Source of the DNA: UBA2040 sp002384725
Lineage (GTDB): Bacteria; Bacteroidota; Bacteroidia; Flavobacteriales_D; Crocinitomicaceae
Length of the DNA stretch: 64,000 nucleotides
Assembly: GCA_963926475.1 (NCBI GenBank)
Contig: CAWUXE010000010.1
Coordinates: forward strand, 1 to 64,000
Reading direction: 5' to 3'
Shown here: in pieces, positions 33,685-42,816 of the stretch
Layout of the letters: every line of letters starts with the position of its first letter
How positions within the stretch are numbered: position 1 is the stretch's first letter
Notes under the pieces: model-generated
Told to the model about the DNA's origin: nothing
Databases searched by the model: none
What the model saw: the letters and a program-made list of their open reading frames with translations, nothing else
Position numbers and translations under genes: made by a program

Positions 33685-34925
33685 CAACCCGCAATCTTCT
33701 TCGCTGTCTTAACATACTGAATGAAATCTTTCGAATGATCAATATTCTTTAACACTACCTTCTCCCCTTTTGCTTTTCGTTTGTTGAATTCTTCCATATC
33801 CATACTTGGAATACTGGTGTGGCTCAAGCGAATGAAAATTAAATTTTTGGAAGGAATAACGGCTATGTATTGACCCAACAATCCTCGACAATAATATATT
33901 TGATCTTCGCCGTCGTGATAAGTCCAAATGTGTAAAGCGTAGCAGGTATTTTCTATTCCATCATCAGTTATTGGAGCGCGATTGGTGAACATTTCAACCA
34001 TGAATTTTTCTGAAACGATTTGTTCTCCGTTCCATTTTCCTTTGTTCATGATTAAACGTCCCAGTCGACCAAAATCTTGCGCTGTGGCATACAAACAACA
34101 AAACGCTTTTTCGTCACCATTTTCTTTGTCCAAACTCCAAAAGGCATCGCTTTGTGTACCAATTTTTGTCCATAATTTTTGTTCGGCATATTTCGATAGA
34201 TCCGTGCCTACTGCCTTTTCGATTATAAAACCGAGGAGCTGCGAATTTCCACTTTGGTACTTGAATTCCTTTCCAGGTGGCGTTACTCCTTTTTGGCGAC
34301 TGACCAAACCGTACAAATCATTTCCGTAATAGGATTCTGCATTTTCAGACAAAGGGTTCTTCCCACTTTCTTCCCAATCGAGGCCAGACGCCATTTGCAT
34401 CAAGTGACGTATGGTAATGTCTTTTTTATCGTCGCTTTCGAAACTGGGAATATACTTTGCCACCTTTTCGTCAAGCGATTTGATTTTTCCTTCATCGATT
34501 GCTACGCCAATCAACATACCAACAACTGTTTTTGCGACGGAGAACATATTGGAAACGGTTCCGATGGCATGCTTTTCATAATACTTTTCAAAAAGCAAAG
34601 AATCACCTTTGAAAACTAGAAATGCAGTCGTTTTGGTTTTCTGATTCAGCTTTTCTTCTTCCGGTGTGAAATTGTAGACATTATAATCATGATCAACACC
34701 CCATTTAAACGTTTCTCCCGACTTTTTGATGGTCGAGTAAGGGAATAGGTCTAAATCATAGATATCTGGTCCTGATTTGCCCATTAGGTAGGTTTTTGCA
34801 ATTCCTTTATACAGATAGAAACGACCTGAAAGGATGATAAAAAGATTGACGATAATGACTATCGCGAGAAGGAAAATCCCGAAAACTTTAAAAACTTTCT
34901 TTATCCATCGAAGTAATGTACTCAT
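33681..34925 (-). CDS. Beta-lactamase-class-C-like serine hydrolase
   Basis: A 414-residue protein with an N-terminal membrane anchor (about residues 12-33). Its serine hydrolase domain belongs to the beta-lactamase/D-alanyl-D-alanine carboxypeptidase superfamily. The catalytic motif SVAK is at residues 129-132. The second motif is YQSGN from residue 233, a variant of Y-x-N. ASGLDWEES and LGRLIMNKGKW are further signatures. Many such proteins are esterases or peptidases and not resistance enzymes, so beta-lactam hydrolysis is not inferred. It lies 2 bp downstream of lipB. Confidence 0.88.
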   Translation of the reverse strand: MSTLLRWIKKVFKVFGIFLLAIVIIVNLFIILSGRFYLYKGIAKTYLMGKSGPDIYDLDLFPYSTIKKSGETFKWGVDHDYNVYNFTPEEEKLNQKTKTTAFLVFKGDSLLFEKYYEKHAIGTVSNMFSVAKTVVGMLIGVAIDEGKIKSLDEKVAKYIPSFESDDKKDITIRHLMQMASGLDWEESGKNPLSENAESYYGNDLYGLVSRQKGVTPPGKEFKYQSGNSQLLGFIIEKAVGTDLSKYAEQKLWTKIGTQSDAFWSLDKENGDEKAFCCLYATAQDFGRLGRLIMNKGKWNGEQIVSEKFMVEMFTNRAPITDDGIENTCYALHIWTYHDGEDQIYYCRGLLGQYIAVIPSKNLIFIRLSHTSIPSMDMEEFNKRKAKGEKVVLKNIDHSKDFIQYVKTAKKIAGC

Positions 34926-34927
34926 AT

Positions 34928-35626
34928 TTAATTGGCGTATTCGTAATCGAAGATTTGGGCAAGCTTTTCTTTGAGGACTTTTTTGACATCATCCATATTT
35001 GGTTCTCGACCTAACTCTTTCTTCATGGAAGTTACAGCTTTATCTTCAATCCCACAAGGGACGATATACCCAAAATACGACAAATCTGAATTTACATTAA
35101 ATCCGATGCCGTGCATGGTAACCCAGCGTGATGATTTGACACCCAAAGCACAAATCTTTCTGGCACGTTCCGTATCTCCTTCAATCCAGACGCCTGTTAA
35201 GCCATCTACTCTTCCCGATTCTATTCCGAATTCTTTCAAAGTTTGAATTACGGCTTCCTCTAAAAAGCGTAAATATTTATGGATATCGGAGAAAAAGTGA
35301 TCTAAATCGAAAATAGGATACACGACCAATTGTCCGGGGCCGTGATATGTAATATCTCCACCACGATTGATTTTATAATACGTCGCTTGGCGTTCCTTCA
35401 GTTCAGCTTCGTTCAACAGAAGATGTTCCTCTTTGCCGCTTTTCCCTAAAGTAAATACATGTGGATGCTCGCACAACAAAAGAATATTCTCAGTTGGAAC
35501 TTGATTTTCGTTCTTACGATTTTCGATTTTCTGAGCGATGGTTTTGGCAAACAATTCCTCCTGATAATCCCAAGCTTTTTGGTAATCTATTGAACCTAAA
35601 TCTTGAAATTGAACGGTGGTTTTCAC
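34928..35626 (-). CDS. lipB: Octanoyl-ACP:protein octanoyltransferase
   Basis: LipB transfers octanoate from acyl carrier protein to lipoyl domains, the first step of endogenous lipoate assembly. The 232 residues show NRGGDITYHGPGQLVVYP and GRVDGLTGVWIEG. The catalytic Lys164 lies in VKSSRWVTMHGIGFNV and Cys191 in VPCGIEDKAV. LipA is not in this window. The gene sits 2 bp after the sugar-phosphate isomerase gene on the same strand. Confidence 0.95.
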   Translation of the reverse strand: MKTTVQFQDLGSIDYQKAWDYQEELFAKTIAQKIENRKNENQVPTENILLLCEHPHVFTLGKSGKEEHLLLNEAELKERQATYYKINRGGDITYHGPGQLVVYPIFDLDHFFSDIHKYLRFLEEAVIQTLKEFGIESGRVDGLTGVWIEGDTERARKICALGVKSSRWVTMHGIGFNVNSDLSYFGYIVPCGIEDKAVTSMKKELGREPNMDDVKKVLKEKLAQIFDYEYAN

Positions 35627-35628
35627 AA

Positions 35629-36630
35629 TTAAATTTTTGCGAGTGAATCTTTCAAATAATCGATGATTTCGACTTCAATACAATCCACATTATTCAGGTT
35701 TGCTATATAAAGCGATGCCCAGTCTAAAACACTATTCAAATAAAGTGTTTTTTCAATTTTGGAATTCCCCTTGGCTTCTAGGTTGATCACGGTGTCCGTT
35801 TTCATTCCTATGCTATTTAGGGTTATCTCCAATCGTTTTTGATTTCTTTCGATAAGGTCTTTTGTATTCAAAAATACGACCCCAAAACGGTTATCACCTC
35901 CACCCCAACCAACTAGTTCGTTGTGGTTCATTTCAGGAAGTGCACCTGCCCAGCTTAATTTCTTGTCATTCTCATTGAATTGTTGACGCACCCGAATCGC
36001 TAAAGCTTCGTAAGAACCAGAAGCATAAATAACAGGGATTTTATCTTTCAATTTCTCAGCAACTTCCATTGCCGTTTTTTTAATGTTTTCAGCTTCAGCA
36101 ACAATCAGGTCATGGCCTTTTTTGATTTCCGCTAGACGTTCAGCTGGACACATTCCCAATCGGTGAAAAATGTTGACTAATTGTACCAATGAAAAAGCCA
36201 AAGTCGTTCTAGGAGGATTTCCACCTGGAACAAGAACATAATCGAATCCTTTTTCTTTGCATAAAGCTTCCAAAGAACCACCTGAAGTAACCGCAATAAT
36301 ATGAGCGTTTTTCTGAATAGCCGTATCCAAACTCATCAAGGTTTCCTCGGTATTTCCGGAATAAGAGGAGGCAATAACCAAAGAATTTTCGTTTACGTAA
36401 CTCGGCAAATGATAATCTTGGCAAAAATTGACAGGTACGGTTAAATCTTTTTCAAGCCATTGCGACACAATTTTCCCACCAATACCAGAGCCCCCCATTC
36501 CGCAGATGACGATATTTTTAATTTCAACTTCTGGTCTATTAAATGACTGTTTCTCGGCAATGCTGAGAGCCTCTAGAAGGTTTGCAGGAAAATCTTCTAT
36601 CAATTGTTTCATTAAAATACTTGGCTCCAT
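35629..36630 (-). CDS. Bifunctional phosphoglucose/phosphomannose isomerase-like SIS protein
   Basis: A 333-residue two-SIS-domain protein. The first SIS signature is IVICGMGGSGIGGKIV (near residue 41), followed by VIASSYSGNTEETL. The second half has VIYASGSYEALAIRVRQQFNEN and MNHNELVGWG, typical of the PGI/PMI family that interconverts fructose-6-phosphate with glucose-6- and mannose-6-phosphate. A conventional PGI may exist elsewhere. It is the first gene of a group with lipB and the serine hydrolase, spaced by 2 bp each. Confidence 0.88.
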   Translation of the reverse strand: MEPSILMKQLIEDFPANLLEALSIAEKQSFNRPEVEIKNIVICGMGGSGIGGKIVSQWLEKDLTVPVNFCQDYHLPSYVNENSLVIASSYSGNTEETLMSLDTAIQKNAHIIAVTSGGSLEALCKEKGFDYVLVPGGNPPRTTLAFSLVQLVNIFHRLGMCPAERLAEIKKGHDLIVAEAENIKKTAMEVAEKLKDKIPVIYASGSYEALAIRVRQQFNENDKKLSWAGALPEMNHNELVGWGGGDNRFGVVFLNTKDLIERNQKRLEITLNSIGMKTDTVINLEAKGNSKIEKTLYLNSVLDWASLYIANLNNVDCIEVEIIDYLKDSLAKI

Positions 36631-36654
36631 ATAACTGATTTTGTTTGTGCGAAA

Positions 36655-37986
36655 TTAGAAAAATTTACTAGGTCTGAGTAAACGTTGGACGGGGAAATCT
36701 ATTTTACCATAAATTTCATTTTTCTTTATAGTATCCACTTTGAAGGTAAAAGGCGTTCGTTTATAACTTAAGTACCCACTATTTTCCTGGTTTGGAATAA
36801 GCTGAGGTTGCCTGTCACCAGAATAAAAAATGTAATAATCATTCACTTTTTTCATCGACAAAGGTGGAGATATTAAGAATCTGTACTTTTCTTTTTCCTT
36901 AGTTAGAATTCCATTTGACAATAATTTATTAATCAAATAATTTGCTTTATCATTCATAGAAAGTGCCAAAGAAAAACCTTTCACTTTTGTTTCTCTCGTC
37001 GAAACGACCTCTGTAACTTCAAAATTGTCGTCCATCACCGATTCGATAAATGTTTCTTTCACGATTTGCTCTCCTCCTTCTCGAAAAGACAAATCTCCTT
37101 TCCATGCCACAAGAAAGTCGTCCATAGGAAAACTTATTTTACGACTCATTTTTTGCATGTAACGATGAATTGGATCTTCCTTATTCGAACCAAACGATTT
37201 AGCGTCAACATGCAAATTCAAGTATTGATTAGAAGTAGGGCTTACAGGCAAAGCTAAACCTTCTTCCTTGGGTGAAATATTGAACGGCTCGTTCGACTTT
37301 ATATAGGAAAGTAATGTAACACTTACGGAATCAACATTGTGGGCAAACATTGCCTTTTCAATCCCATATTCCTTTAAACTTTGAGCCGTGGAATACAACA
37401 CTAAATTTTTCTCAGCGAAATGTTTTTCTTCTAAAAATGCTATCCAGCTTTCGGATTGATCACCCTTTTTTGCATCTAAAACGCGTCTTAAGATTTTTGG
37501 AAATTTATCGCCTCTATACACGAACAACCAATTTTTTCCGTAGGTTAAATAGCTTTTTTCTTTCGTCCAAGAATAAATCCGTTGACCACCTAGATCACCT
37601 TCCGTTACATCAATGAGTTGCTTCACTCGACCAATACCCGCTCCTATTTCACTGCTATCGGTAACATGAATTAAAAAACCCCAGCTGCCATCTTCATTGG
37701 CAAATCCATAAACAGAGGCTTGAAGATCGAGACCGTAACTTTTCGCTTGACCTAACAAAAACTCTTTAGAAAGAAAGTCTCTGTATTCCACTTTGTTGAA
37801 GTGGAACATGCCTGTCGTTTCATGCGCTAATTCCAGAAGATTTGTGCGGATTAACACATCACCATCCGGTATGCGATCCACTATTTCGGGTTCGAATGAA
37901 CGCGCCAAGTAAAAATGACGACCGACAAGAAAACTAGCCAAAAGGATGGCAAGTAGAATGATTATGGAGATTTTTCTATACAACAA
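36655..37986 (-). CDS. Membrane-anchored envelope protein of unknown function, paralogue of the next gene
   Basis: A 443-residue protein with one N-terminal membrane segment (about 6-27), the rest outside. No family is recognised with confidence. After the anchor it reads RIPDGDVLIRTNLLEL, then YGLDLQASVYGFANEDGSWGFLIHVTD. This parallels PVDAVTVFSINNISLL and GIDFDQKFNVFYGMN...GFSFGIADL in the protein encoded just upstream. I infer that the two are diverged paralogues, perhaps of the DUF3352/DUF4836 kind of beta-rich Bacteroidota protein. It starts 21 bp after the upstream stop. Confidence 0.6.
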   Translation of the reverse strand: MLYRKISIIILLAILLASFLVGRHFYLARSFEPEIVDRIPDGDVLIRTNLLELAHETTGMFHFNKVEYRDFLSKEFLLGQAKSYGLDLQASVYGFANEDGSWGFLIHVTDSSEIGAGIGRVKQLIDVTEGDLGGQRIYSWTKEKSYLTYGKNWLFVYRGDKFPKILRRVLDAKKGDQSESWIAFLEEKHFAEKNLVLYSTAQSLKEYGIEKAMFAHNVDSVSVTLLSYIKSNEPFNISPKEEGLALPVSPTSNQYLNLHVDAKSFGSNKEDPIHRYMQKMSRKISFPMDDFLVAWKGDLSFREGGEQIVKETFIESVMDDNFEVTEVVSTRETKVKGFSLALSMNDKANYLINKLLSNGILTKEKEKYRFLISPPLSMKKVNDYYIFYSGDRQPQLIPNQENSGYLSYKRTPFTFKVDTIKKNEIYGKIDFPVQRLLRPSKFF

Positions 37987-38007
37987 ATGAAGATTTACAG
38001 AGTGTCA

Positions 38008-39918
38008 TTATTTCATGATAACATACAAGCTATTCACCAAGTCTAGAACGTGTTTTCCAGAATCTTCATATTCACCTTTAAAGTCATACACCAATTTGAA
38101 ATCTGTTTTGCTCACCGATGTTTTAGACGAAGTCAATTGCATATCGCCGGACTTCGTTCGCATCGCGTTCAACATATCGATTTGTGTATTCGTCATCCAA
38201 GTTCTTGGAATATTATCGATGATTTTCGATGTATTCATTTGTCCATAAAGGGATCCTGATTTCTTTGTTGATTTGATTTGACTTCTCGTTAATTTGTTTA
38301 CCCCAAAACCATCCGGGTTATTCACTGCAAGATTTTCATCGTTGGTCATGATGAACATACCGCCATGATTGATAATGAATAAAGGAACTGAATTTAAAAA
38401 CGCATTCTCGATTTTCCAGTATTTACCCATATTCTGCCATTCAGAATTCATGTTAGACATTTGCTCCATAAAGATGTCCGGAATATCATTTCTCTTGGTT
38501 GAGAAACCCAAGGTGAAAATCGGGATATCTTGCTCTTCGAAGGTTTCCGTTTCGGTGTAATTGAAATCCTCGTCGTACTCATATACCAACTGACGAACAG
38601 GTACTTTTTTAACTCCGTTGAAAGAACCAAACATACCACCACGATACATATCGAAAATCGCATCTTTGTCTAAAAAGGCGTTCATCATTTCGATAGCCAA
38701 AACCGAACTGGAAACCATTCTGCTTTTCTCTTTCTTAAGAATCGGCATGATGATTTCATATGTTTTTTCATACGCTTTCCCCAAATCCACGTTATAGGTA
38801 AAGTAGGCTGAATTGTCCTTGTGAATGTATTTGGTCATGTTCTTGTCGAACTTACTGCTGTTCAATTCTTTGTAGATCGTTCCCAAGGCATCGCCGTAAT
38901 TGGAGGTCATATTTGCCTCAATGGAATGTTCCTTTAATCGTATATCGCCGACAATTTTATTGTTTTTATAGAGACCTGTAATGTCTTCGATTAGGGAAGG
39001 CATCACTTCACGATAGTGCCAAAAAGGTTGTGCTTTCAGGATGTTTCGCTCGTTGTCCAAGTAAAAAACGCCTTCCACATCATGTGTCAATTGTTCCGCT
39101 AAGACTTTATCTACTTTTCTTAAATTTTGTCCATCGATAAACAATTCTTTCGACACTTTAAGCAAATATTCTCTCCTCAAAGACGTTCTAATCGAATCTT
39201 TTAAATCGTAAAAGTTTTTGTGTGGAGCATAATCCTCTTCGATGATATAATCGCCAGACTCTTCAATTTCTTCCAAGGCTTCCTCGACATTGTACACATC
39301 TTCAATATTCTCTTCCATTTCGATAGCGGGAGTATCTTCGTCGTATGTTTCAGGAATTTCTTCGTAATCGGCTTTGTAATAATCGTCGTAGTAATTGTAT
39401 CTTCTGTTATAGCTATATCCTCTTGCATACCAAGTTGAATCTGCAATGTCATCGACTCTAGTCGAAATAGGATCGACTCTTAACAAAACACCAATATTAC
39501 CACGCACCATTAAATGATTGAAATAACTCGAATAGAATTGAACACCTTCATACGGTGAGTCTACCTTATCAAAATCATCAAAGGCACCAAAAAGTTTGTT
39601 GAGGTCGGCAATGCCAAATGAAAATCCAGTGACACTATAATCCCGATTCATTCCATAAAACACATTGAATTTTTGATCAAAATCTATACCTGCGTCTTTT
39701 ATCGTTTTCCCAGAGGTAGAGCCATCGAACAATTCTTGTTGCAAATCTTCCATGAATTCATATTTGATTAATTCATCAAGAGGAATTTTTTGTAACAGGG
39801 AAATATTGTTGATACTAAATACGGTAACGGCATCCACTGGGATGAAATCCTGGGATTTTTGGGCATTGAGTTCAACTGTTGTACATAACAACAGAAGTGT
39901 TAAACATAGCGTTTTCAT
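38008..39918 (-). CDS. Large secreted protein of unknown function (DUF4836-like)
   Basis: A 636-residue protein with a cleavable signal peptide (LCLTLLLLCTTVELNAQ). The opening FIPVDAVTVFSINNISLLQKIPLDEL resembles DUF4836-type Bacteroidota proteins. A central acidic, Tyr-rich insertion (about residues 165-235, many Asp, Glu, Tyr) separates two beta-rich halves. There is no lipobox and no T9SS sorting domain, so it is probably periplasmic or loosely envelope-bound. It lies between a lipoprotein gene and a smaller paralogue on the same strand, suggesting one envelope operon. Confidence 0.65.
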   Translation of the reverse strand: MKTLCLTLLLLCTTVELNAQKSQDFIPVDAVTVFSINNISLLQKIPLDELIKYEFMEDLQQELFDGSTSGKTIKDAGIDFDQKFNVFYGMNRDYSVTGFSFGIADLNKLFGAFDDFDKVDSPYEGVQFYSSYFNHLMVRGNIGVLLRVDPISTRVDDIADSTWYARGYSYNRRYNYYDDYYKADYEEIPETYDEDTPAIEMEENIEDVYNVEEALEEIEESGDYIIEEDYAPHKNFYDLKDSIRTSLRREYLLKVSKELFIDGQNLRKVDKVLAEQLTHDVEGVFYLDNERNILKAQPFWHYREVMPSLIEDITGLYKNNKIVGDIRLKEHSIEANMTSNYGDALGTIYKELNSSKFDKNMTKYIHKDNSAYFTYNVDLGKAYEKTYEIIMPILKKEKSRMVSSSVLAIEMMNAFLDKDAIFDMYRGGMFGSFNGVKKVPVRQLVYEYDEDFNYTETETFEEQDIPIFTLGFSTKRNDIPDIFMEQMSNMNSEWQNMGKYWKIENAFLNSVPLFIINHGGMFIMTNDENLAVNNPDGFGVNKLTRSQIKSTKKSGSLYGQMNTSKIIDNIPRTWMTNTQIDMLNAMRTKSGDMQLTSSKTSVSKTDFKLVYDFKGEYEDSGKHVLDLVNSLYVIMK

Positions 39919-39955
39919 GCTTTTTATTCTTGAGTGAAGGCGTTTTATCTACCTC

Positions 39956-40639
39956 TTATGGTTTCAGAGGACTAAGATAAATGGTATTTTCCAATAAACT
40001 CGGGTTTTGGCTCAAAGAATATGCATTCGATTTAAGCATAACCGCCATTTTGTTCTTTGCCATTATCGCTGATTTGTTGCTAAAGTCTTTCACCAATCTA
40101 TCAAAACGGGTGATAGAAATATAATTACCTTGTTTTAGTAGATTTATTTCTTCCTCATTCAATCGATCTACTTTCTTAATACTGAATTCAGGTACAGACC
40201 TTTCAAAACTTCCTTCTTTCCGCGTCAACCAATCCACGTTGTCCCCTAAAAAGTCATCATTCCCTTTCACCTCACTTTTAACTGCACTTTTAATCGCTTC
40301 TTGGAGAAGCTTAACGGATTTAAAATCGCATTGCAATCTAAAAATGTAATTGCCAAAGTCCGCACCCATGTGAACATTTTTTATCCCTTCTTTTCCTTCA
40401 AATACCGTAATAAAATGATCTATTCTACTTTGAATCTCTGCTTTATTTGGAATCTTTTTACCATCTAAACTATCCAAGGCCAACAAAGATGAAATCTTCA
40501 CTTTAGAGGAAGACAGGTTAATGTTGTATTTGAATGTTCCAGACCCATCCTCATTGATCGTAATGTCATCCAATATTTCAATACAAGACGACATTATAAA
40601 CAAGGTGATTAAAGTCAAGAAAAGATATGCTTTTTTCAT
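39956..40639 (-). CDS. Lipoprotein of unknown function
   Basis: A 227-residue lipoprotein: signal peptide and lipobox IMSSC, with Cys at about residue 19. The mature start is ITINEDGSGTFKYNINLS. This type of single-domain lipoprotein with an NEDGSG motif near the N-terminus is frequent in Bacteroidota, but I know no function. It is the first gene of the minus-strand group that continues with the two large envelope proteins (36 bp to the next start), which suggests a shared task at the cell surface. Confidence 0.7.
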   Translation of the reverse strand: MKKAYLFLTLITLFIMSSCIEILDDITINEDGSGTFKYNINLSSSKVKISSLLALDSLDGKKIPNKAEIQSRIDHFITVFEGKEGIKNVHMGADFGNYIFRLQCDFKSVKLLQEAIKSAVKSEVKGNDDFLGDNVDWLTRKEGSFERSVPEFSIKKVDRLNEEEINLLKQGNYISITRFDRLVKDFSNKSAIMAKNKMAVMLKSNAYSLSQNPSLLENTIYLSPLKP

Positions 40640-40774
40640 GGGTCAAAATTAGTGAAATAACAATTCAAAAATGATACCACGATTTATTTAAATAAGAAAG
40701 TAGAAGCAAGAATTAAGAAGTGGGGCGTTTCTTACTTTTTATTTCTTCCCTCTTACTTCTTCCTTCTAATTTCT

Positions 40775-40782
40775 TACTTTTG
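40775..40782 (+). promoter_or_regulatory. Candidate -7 element for the RidA gene
   Basis: TACTTTTG matches TAnnTTTG and lies 18 bp before the ATG. It is embedded in a pyrimidine-rich stretch (about 40725-40780) made of repeated CTTAC/TTCTT units. Confidence 0.4.
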
Positions 40783-40800
40783 CACAAAACTTACAAGTAG

Positions 40801-41223
40801 ATGGAAAAATTCTCCACAAACAAAGCACCAAAACCAGTCGGAATGTACCCTCATGCGCGAAAAGCAGGTGGATTGTTGTTTTTGTCTGGGGTTGGGCCAA
40901 GAACCGCAGGTTCAGATTCGAATGATTCGCATGTGCCAGGATTGAAATTGGACCACAACGGGAATTTTTTAGAATTTGATTTTGAAGCGCAATGTCGAAG
41001 TGTATTTGACAATGTGAAAATCATATTGGAAGAATCTGATTCAAGCTGGGAAAAATTAGTTGACGTTACTGTATTTTTAACGAATATGAAACGAGATTTT
41101 GCTACTTACAACAGAATTTACGCTGAGTATTTCAAGGACAATTTACCGTGTCGTACGACTTGTGAAATCAGCTCACTCCCTACGCCCATTGCTATTGAGT
41201 TAAAATGCATTGCATCACTTTAA
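40801..41223 (+). CDS. RidA family protein (2-aminomuconate deaminase-like)
   Basis: A 140-residue RidA/YjgF/UK114 protein. The family hydrolyses reactive enamines/imines or deaminates related compounds, usually as a trimer. Signatures are PVGMYPHARKAGGLLFLSGVG at the N-terminus and YNRIYAEYFKDNLPCRTTCE near the C-terminus, with the Arg of PCRTT expected in the active site. The PVG.YPHAR opening is like the branch that includes 2-aminomuconate deaminase. No other genes of tryptophan degradation are nearby, so the substrate is unresolved. Confidence 0.88.
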   Translation: MEKFSTNKAPKPVGMYPHARKAGGLLFLSGVGPRTAGSDSNDSHVPGLKLDHNGNFLEFDFEAQCRSVFDNVKIILEESDSSWEKLVDVTVFLTNMKRDFATYNRIYAEYFKDNLPCRTTCEISSLPTPIAIELKCIASL

Positions 41224-41236
41224 AATCAAAAAATAA

Positions 41237-41815
41237 ATGATTCGTTTTATTATTCGCTGTGCACTAGCACTAGCAGCTATAATTTTTACCGTTATACTTT
41301 TCAAGAATGGTAATTGGGGTTGGGGAATTGTCATGATTCCGGTTATCGTAATTGTCGGGTTGACTTTTTTCAGAAATGAAAACATGATTTTGGCAATGAA
41401 CCAAATGCGTTTGGGAAATACCGACAAGGCAAAAAGTTTGATGAACAAAATCACACATCCACAGTTGATGCCGAGAAAGCAACATGCTTACGTGATTTTC
41501 CTTCAAGCGGTTTTGAATACGCAAGAATTTGGTTTTGGAAAAACGGAAGCTATGTTGAGAAAAGCTTTGACACTTGGTTTGCGAACGAAACAAGATAACT
41601 CTGTTGCTCGCATGCACTTGGCAGGTATTTGTGCTCAAACAGGACGTAAGTCTGAAGCATTGACCTTGTTGGCTGAAGCGAAAAAAATGGACGAAAAAGG
41701 AATGATGAAAGACCAAATCAATCAAATGCAAAAGCAATTGAAAATAGCACCGTCCAAAAACCAAATGCGCATGGCTACAATGCAAGGTGGTCGAAAGAAA
41801 TCTCCCCGTAGATAG
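41237..41815 (+). CDS. Small membrane protein with TPR-like helical repeats
   Basis: A 192-residue protein. Two membrane segments lie at the N-terminus (about residues 3-21 and 28-46). Helical pairs resembling tetratricopeptide repeats follow (GNTDKAKSLMNKI, FGKTEAMLRKALTLGLR, GRKSEALTLLAEAKKM). The tail is very basic (GGRKKSPRR). TPR-like repeats usually mediate protein contacts. No partner can be named. It lies 13 bp after the RidA gene and 2 bp before the methyltransferase gene, so the three probably form an operon. Confidence 0.7.
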   Translation: MIRFIIRCALALAAIIFTVILFKNGNWGWGIVMIPVIVIVGLTFFRNENMILAMNQMRLGNTDKAKSLMNKITHPQLMPRKQHAYVIFLQAVLNTQEFGFGKTEAMLRKALTLGLRTKQDNSVARMHLAGICAQTGRKSEALTLLAEAKKMDEKGMMKDQINQMQKQLKIAPSKNQMRMATMQGGRKKSPRR

Positions 41816-41817
41816 TT

Positions 41818-42672
41818 TTGGGTAAGGACACACCAAAAGTTTATGCCGATTTTCCGAAGAACTATTCTCTTTTGGATGCAGGTGGTGGACAGAAACTCGA
41901 GAAATGGGGAGAGGTTATAACCATTCGCCCAGAACGTCAAGCTTATTTCAAATCAGGTATTCTTTTTACAGATTGGGAAAAACAAGCGCATTGGAAATTC
42001 ATAGAAAAGTCTGGTCAGAAAGGTGTTTGGAAGAATTTAAATCCATCGGCTAAAAACTGGCAGTTGGAAATAGAGGGTTTGAAACTGAATCTAGAATTGA
42101 CCCATTTCAAACATGTCGGGTTGTTTCCGGAACAGAACATCAACTGGAAATTCATCCAGAAAAACCTACATCCCAAACAACGTTTTTTAAATCTATTTGC
42201 CTACACTGGATCTTCTTCATTGGTAGCAAAAGCGAAAGGTGCCGAGGTGCTGCACGTCGATTCAGTGAAGCAATTGGTCGGCTGGGCCAAAACCAACATG
42301 GAAACGTCCGAACTTTCAGACATCAAATGGGTGCTTGAAGATGCTTTGAAATTTGCTCAGCGCGAAGCAAAACGTGGGAATAAATATCACATGATTCAGA
42401 TGGATCCGCCCGCTTGGGGATTAGGAACGAAAGGTGAGAAATGGAAATTAGAAGATAAAATTCAGGAGTTGGTCAAAACGTGTTACGAAATTCTAGAACC
42501 GAAAGGTTGGTTGATTTTGAACACTTACAGTCCGAGCTTGAAATTGGCCCAAACGCGATCAATAGTGAAGAATATTTTTCGAAATGACCCGGAAACTGCT
42601 GCAGAATTGTGGATGAAAACGGAGACGGGAAAGGATATGTATTTTGGAGATTTGGTGAGGGTGAGGAAATAA
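41818..42672 (+). CDS. Class I SAM-dependent methyltransferase (RlmI/PUA-type-like)
   Basis: A 284-residue protein starting at TTG. The N-terminus (YSLLDAGGGQKLEKWGEVITIRP) precedes a Rossmann-fold methyltransferase domain. Its SAM motif I is FLNLFAYTGSSSLVAKAKGA, then VLHVDSVKQLVGWAKTNM, and the catalytic-loop-like IQMDPPAWGLG. This pattern is shared with RlmI/RlmK-type 23S rRNA cytosine methyltransferases. The N-terminal PUA domain of RlmI is not evident. RNA methylation is therefore likely but the target is unknown. A REP-like inverted repeat follows. Confidence 0.82.
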   Translation: MGKDTPKVYADFPKNYSLLDAGGGQKLEKWGEVITIRPERQAYFKSGILFTDWEKQAHWKFIEKSGQKGVWKNLNPSAKNWQLEIEGLKLNLELTHFKHVGLFPEQNINWKFIQKNLHPKQRFLNLFAYTGSSSLVAKAKGAEVLHVDSVKQLVGWAKTNMETSELSDIKWVLEDALKFAQREAKRGNKYHMIQMDPPAWGLGTKGEKWKLEDKIQELVKTCYEILEPKGWLILNTYSPSLKLAQTRSIVKNIFRNDPETAAELWMKTETGKDMYFGDLVRVRK

Positions 42673-42690
42673 TTTAAAAACTCAGCGTAG

Positions 42691-42789
42691 TTCACCTCCC
42701 TCTGTCCCTCCTCAAGGAGGGATACTCCATTCCAATTTCTGATTCTAGTTTCGTTCTTCCCTCCTTGAGGAGGGACAGAGGGAGGTGAA
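42691..42789. repeat. REP-like inverted repeat with 32-bp arms
   Basis: Arms at 42691-42722 and 42758-42789 are exact reverse complements (32 of 32), separated by 35 bp. Each arm contains its own small palindrome (CCTCC-TCAA-GGAGG). The element fills the gap between two convergent genes, where it may end transcription from both sides. A diverged single arm is found at 62619-62650, so it belongs to a dispersed family. Confidence 0.85.
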
Positions 42790-42816
42790 AGTTTCGAATT
42801 CCTTCATACACGAAAC

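Noticed and set aside
33681..34925. Reading the serine hydrolase as an antibiotic-resistance beta-lactamase
   Set aside because: The superfamily motifs alone do not show beta-lactam hydrolysis; most membrane-anchored relatives are esterases or peptidases.
40725..40782. Pyrimidine-rich tract with repeated CTTAC/TTCTT units
   Set aside because: Could be a small tandem repeat, but the units are irregular; only the -7 element within it is supported.
41270..41836. Long minus-strand frame of 188 codons
   Set aside because: It lies antisense to the TPR-like membrane protein, which fits an operon and has recognisable topology; the minus frame is rich in His, Phe and Cys, as expected from antisense reading.
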